Assembly: GCA_030770545.1 (NCBI GenBank) | Contig: CM061102.1 | Coordinates: 4,391,501 to 4,455,500 of the forward strand | Length of the DNA stretch: 64,000 bases | From: Macropodus opercularis | Lineage: Eukaryota; Chordata; Actinopteri; Anabantiformes; Osphronemidae | Reading direction: 5' to 3' | Shown: positions 59,401 to 64,000 of the stretch, piece after piece | Layout: every line of letters starts with the position of its first letter | Position numbering within the stretch: the stretch's first letter is position 1 | Notes under the pieces: model-generated | Databases searched by the model: none | The model's input: only the letters and a program-made list of their open reading frames with translations | What the model was told of the DNA's origin: nothing | Program-made: the position numbers and the translations under genes

Positions 59401-60841
59401 GGTTTACTGAACAGTTGTGTATTCGTTTCATAAACATATTACTGCCTCACCCCACACTGACATGTTATCGTGGTGTAATGAATATGTAGCTGTTGTTTTT
59501 TGGCAGTACTGTATGTTGTACAGCGTTGGTTTGCTCACTTTACCGTGAGTCAAATACAGACTCTACTCTCACTACTCAGTGGAATATGTGCCAGAGCCTT
59601 TTTCCTCACACTTGATCAAACGGAGCAGCAGAAAAGTTTGGGTTTTGAGTCGTCTGGGTTGCAGAAATCCCTTCTGAAATCCCCTCTGTCAGATTCGTGC
59701 CCACATAACACTGTATTACAATAATACAGAGGTATTGACTGTGTAATTGAATTTCTGCGTTGGACCATTGTGTGGAGAATCTTCATGTCTCAGTATTTAA
59801 TTCTTTGCTTTCTTTGCCCTTGGTGCAGTTGCTATTTGCTGACATGGTCTAAATCGCACCATAGAATCAAACCCCAATCTCATCGAAATATAAAATGTCC
59901 TTATAAACGACTTTATGAGCTGCAGTGCTTTGTAAATTTCATCTTGATTGAATTTATTGGACTAATAAATTATTCTGGGTAAAAATTCTGCTTAGTGGTG
60001 TCTTTTAATTTCATGTCAAGGTCCATTGCAGTTAATTTACACTGATTCGATCAGATTCTTTATTCTTTAACAAGAATAAAGAGAGTGAGATAAAACGTTG
60101 ATTAAACATATTATGTAGCTTCACACCGCAATTATGCAATTATGGATTCGATGTTTGTGACTCTTCTCCTGCCTCTGACAGCTGATCACTCCAACATCTG
60201 TTTGCAGCACATCCACACCACAAAACACTGGTCCCGATGGCTCCGGACGTCTCGGGGTGAGGAACACCAGGCGAAGCCAATCGCATTCCTCAGCGTGGAG
60301 TGAAATTCCATCTCTCGCAGGATCTGGGAGAGCCCTGGGGTTGTCCTGCTCATGTCACGTCACAGGTCGATACAAGGTTTGTTGTTTAGTCTGGAGAGAT
60401 TGAATTCACACATGTGGCTGTGCAGGTCCATCCAAGGTTGTATTGAAATCAGGCAAAGCTAGCAGCCTGTTCCCCATGAGGCTTTTTTCTTTAATTGTCT
60501 AAATTGTTACCGGTTTGTTTTTTCTCAAACTTCTGGATGATTTTTTTTTGCCTCTTGGGGACTATTTATGGGCGACTGAGTAAATAATGAATGTGCTGTG
60601 TATAAGTGTTAGCAGAGGCCAAATAACTATTCTGTGGAGTTAATCTAGTTGTGGCACCAGCTACAAACTGAATGTAGAATAGCTTTTAGTTCACGTAAGG
60701 ACAGACATACCTCTGGGATGAGCGTTATTCTTTATTGTCCATTCACTGTATCGTTGAAAAACAATCACTTGCAATCATCTGCAAACCGCCGCGCGCATCC
60801 ACGTCTCTGCTCTTTGGCGTCTTCCTCTGACAGGCTCGCGC

Positions 60842-60850
60842 TATAAAAGG
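60842..60850 (+). promoter_or_regulatory. Orphan TATA box (TATAAAAGG)
   Basis: A textbook TATA box in a locally CG-rich setting (GACAGGCTCGCGCTATAAAAGG), followed by a CACCTG E-box. A start site would be expected near 60,872. The first ATG after it opens only a 12-codon frame. No gene was assigned. Confidence 0.35.
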
Positions 60851-63800
60851 GCCACCTGCTAGCAGCTCGGCAGCCAATCAAAAGTAACTAATGGCAGCCG
60901 GCAACAAGGACAAAGCCGAGCTGCAATAGTCATGAAGTGATTGAGACCCTGTTTGTTTCGTTTTTTGAAGCACACGACGAATCTGTCTTTTGGCTACAAG
61001 TAAATAAAAAGAAAGTGTATCCTGTATTTAATCACTACTTATCTGGTCTGATGTACCAACAACTGTTGTGGGGCAAATAAAAACACGATACGCTCATTCT
61101 ACTGCATAGAGACCTTTGGTTTCGCCCTCCTCCGGCAGCAGACACAAGCCTGCTTATCACTGGAGCGAAGCCCAACCGAACTTGAATCATATTTAATCCC
61201 GTTCGGTCCAGAGCTGCGTCCGTAGAGCAGAAGCATTAGAAGCACGAGATCCCTACGCTGAGGATGAATGCGAGCGCGTTTCCGAGTGGGGACGTTATGT
61301 AAATGTAGCCCACCGGTGCTTCATAACTCACTCAGACCTGCCTGGGACGGATTTTAGCCTCTTCGTGTTAATCATCTGTGAAGCTTATGTGAATCAGTGT
61401 GTAGTAAACCGCCTGCACAGTGTCTCTCTCCACCTCTACCGTTGTCTACTTCACTTGTTTTTGTGGTGTAGCCTCCGTTCACACGGCTCGTTGGCTTCAT
61501 AGATGAACTTTTATTTATGGTGGGGGTCAGATTCTCCTGGATTCTGTTCTGTCAGCCACATGAAATGTTAGTGGGAGGACTGAGCCAAAATGTATCCCTC
61601 ACTTTGTTGAAGGAAGGAAGGAGGAGCAGCTGTTTACACGACTAAGAATAATGTGCTGTTCGACTTTTTGGTTTTAGTTAACCTGGTAAATACAACATGT
61701 TCTCGCTGGCATGCGAAGGACCAATCGCAACCTCTCGGGTCCTGCTGGACTACGTTTGACCATCTCTGCCTGACGTACATGTGTGACGGCCCCTCATTAC
61801 CACAGCTCACGTGCTCTGCAGCCCTCAGCTCGTTAAGCGTCAGGTTATGGTGGCGAGGGCCAAATGGTCCAATTCACAATGATTCCGCTATTTTATTAAG
61901 ATGTGATAACGTCACGGCTTGGTTGACTTTCACTGTAACCTGGCATCCCACACTATCAAATGTGCTGCCTCCTGCCTCTGCTCCTCAGCCCCGTCGTTCA
62001 AATAATCAGCCCAGGGGAGTAAGCCAGCACTGGAGTTAATAAGGTTTCTAATGTGCTTGGCTGTACAACAAGGCAAACAAAAGATTATAGATAAATAAAG
62101 CTATTTATTCAAGCTATTTATGAAGTTATTTCTCTCTGTCCCAATGCTGCTCTTGCCTTTGTTGTTATTTCCATGCTGGGTTTTCTTAAAGTGGCTTTTC
62201 GCCCTGTGCAGCAAACGCCTCTGTTGTGCTTCATGGTGGTGCAGAGAGGACCACGGATCCGATTAGGCTGCTCAGCCTCGTCCCTGGCGTTACATTTATA
62301 CCGTTACGCCAAATTAGGGACCATTAAGTCTTTTTCTGCAACAACAACTAATAAACATATGTCTCATGTCATGTCAGCTTTATTCGAAGGTTTTGACAGT
62401 GAGAGGCAGGAAACGGGGGGAGAGAAAGGCCCCGATCGGACTCCAGGGACACTGAGGTTATGCGGCCTGCACAGTAATCTCAAGCTACTACTGCACATGT
62501 CACAGCTTCTTTGTGACCTAACTGTGACTAGAAACCAGGCTTTCCACACAAAGAGAAACACTTTGGGGTATGTAGACGTCATAAAGGTTTTCCAACACGT
62601 CTGATGGCTTTGTGTTTTCCTCAAATGAAGCTATTTGGTACAAATGACTTCTGAGGAGAAAGTCTTGGACTGATGGTAGTAGCAGGGAGGAACGATTGCC
62701 TTGGGAGTCCAGAGGAAGCGAGTGAAAGGTTACTCTCGCAGCTGCTGCAGCCGTATTAAGCTCGGGGCCACTGTTGGAAATCAGCAGTTTTCATCGATTT
62801 CTCCGAGGACGAGTTAGGAGCTAAGCTTAAGTATTTGTAAAACCTAAAGCCTAGAAAAGCATTTTTGTGTGTGTTTTGCCCGATAGAAGCCTCGAAGGCC
62901 AAAGAAAGCTAATGCTCGCGTTTTATTCCTCGTGGGCCTCAACATGGAAGCCAACCAGTAGGAAAATGTTCTATGGCACATGCAACAACTTGAATTAAAA
63001 GCTTAGTAATTTTGCCAAAGCGTATCCAGTTCTACTTATTATGCAGAATCGCTCCATGCAAGACTGTTTGCAAGTCAGCCTGCAGCCATTAGGTGAACGG
63101 AACTTAGGAAAATGGCAGTAATGTATACGGTGCAGTCCCCCTAATTTACTTAATGATTTTAAAAGGAGCATAAAAGGTGAGTTGTATTGAATTCCCCATC
63201 ATCATGGAAATGCTTGTCACTGCAACATGCATTTGGGAGTTTAAGAGCCTTTAAAAGGCTAATTTGGCATTTAAGAGTTTAATATTATTTTTCCCTTCTT
63301 GACTCATAAATAAAATCTACGTGTTTGCCAGTGGACAAAGGCGCTTTCCAGGGAAGTAACAGTGACTAATGTTATGAAACACCTCGCCCCCGGAAGCGAC
63401 TGTGCATGGCTGATAAGACGCAGTTTTGCTTTTTCATTCACACATCATCTGTTGAGAAAGCGCGTCTCCCAGATAAAAGCTGACTCGGCGACCCCAGAGC
63501 CGCTGATGAAATGGCTGTTGTCTAAATTTACTTCCTGTAAAAGTGTGTCATTGAGGAGTTATTGGTTTTTCCCACTGAATAAATCATTTCATTTCTTAGA
63601 CGTCTTTCCAGATTCAGAATGAAAAAATGCTTTGCCTCAAAGGGAATAAAAACAACCAGAATAAATGAATTAAATCAAATAATACACAGAAAATAGTATA
63701 GTTTGTCGAGCCAAGCAGGTATTTTTTGTGGCAATAAAGCCTCTGGCAAATGACCCCTGATAGAGAGAAGTCTTTAGTCTTATTGATCCAACCACCAGTC

Positions 63801-64000
63801 ATCAGAGCTCAACATCGACCATATTAGACATGATTACGTTTGTTTGCCTGAGTCACCTGCTGGATTAAAGTCTCCGCTTTCATTTCCCCAGCGACGACTA
63901 TGATCGATGTGGGCGAGGATGCAGTGGGCAAACTTCTCCACTTGTACAATCTTAACTCATTAGATTATAAACGGCTGTGCTGTGTTTTGGCATCTATTAT

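Larger units (their letters stand above)
51625..64000. other. Intergenic DNA downstream of b3glct
   Basis: No gene was recognised. I looked for exons of RXFP2, the next gene in human, and found none. Contents: the b3glct 3' UTR of unknown end (no AATAAA seen before 54 kb), two Tc1-type relics, a SINE-like relic, a (GTT)n run, an isolated TATA box at 60,842 and stop-poor, composition-balanced stretches at about 61,650-62,620 and 63,000-63,620 that might be conserved non-coding DNA. Open frames of up to 143 codons look random. Confidence 0.6.

Noticed and set aside
62173..62604. 143-codon plus-strand frame, the longest in the right-hand desert
   Set aside because: No recognisable domain, no splice or poly(A) support, and overlapping minus-strand frames. 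Treated as random.
1..64000. CRISPR arrays, operons, phage or bacterial elements
   Set aside because: Nothing of the kind is present. The spliced genes, SINEs and Tc1 elements show vertebrate nuclear DNA.

Overview
The window is vertebrate nuclear DNA, almost certainly from a teleost fish. It holds spliced genes with GT-AG introns, long AT-rich intergenic stretches, microsatellites, worn Tc1/mariner copies and tRNA-headed SINE-like repeats. I assembled the exons by hand from reading frame, splice sites and recalled similarity to human proteins. No aligner was run.

Layout: (1) 1-4,800: the first coding exon (9 codons, minus strand), promoter and part of intron 1 of a ubl3-like gene. (2) 4,800-14,260: intergenic, with a Tc1 deletion derivative, microsatellites and SINE debris. 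(3) 14,265-18,310: hmgb1 (minus), four coding exons, 205 aa, with a probable untranslated exon near 18.1 kb. (4) 22.0-30.8 kb: uspl1 (plus), eight coding exons, 1,144 aa. (5) 31.1-31.6 kb: an intact tRNA-Glu(UUC) gene on the minus strand beside an unassigned promoter-like stretch with a perfect GGTCACGTGACC palindrome. (6) 32.35-34.35 kb: alox5ap (plus), five exons, 153 aa. (7) 34.65-35.79 kb: medag (minus), four exons, 243 aa, tail to tail with alox5ap. (8) 37.3-51.6 kb: b3glct (plus), fourteen exons, 468 aa, ending in RDEL. (9) 51.6-64 kb: intergenic, with Tc1 and SINE fragments and an isolated TATA box.

The order ubl3-hmgb1-uspl1-alox5ap-medag-b3glct follows human 13q12.3. As I recall the human map, KATNAL1, TEX26 and HSPH1 are missing here, and medag is flipped relative to its neighbours. 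The genes are not one pathway: membrane-targeted ubiquitin-fold protein (ubl3), chromatin architecture (hmgb1), SUMO removal (uspl1), leukotriene synthesis (alox5ap), adipogenesis (medag) and O-fucose glucosylation in the ER (b3glct).

I found no convincing new multi-gene system. The items most worth a second look are the E-box palindrome promoter by the tRNA gene, the inverted medag with a hydrophobic C-terminus and a predicted 3' overlap with alox5ap, the tiny ubl3 exon, a conserved Cys4 module at the uspl1 N-terminus, and a few orphan promoter-like or exon-like segments.
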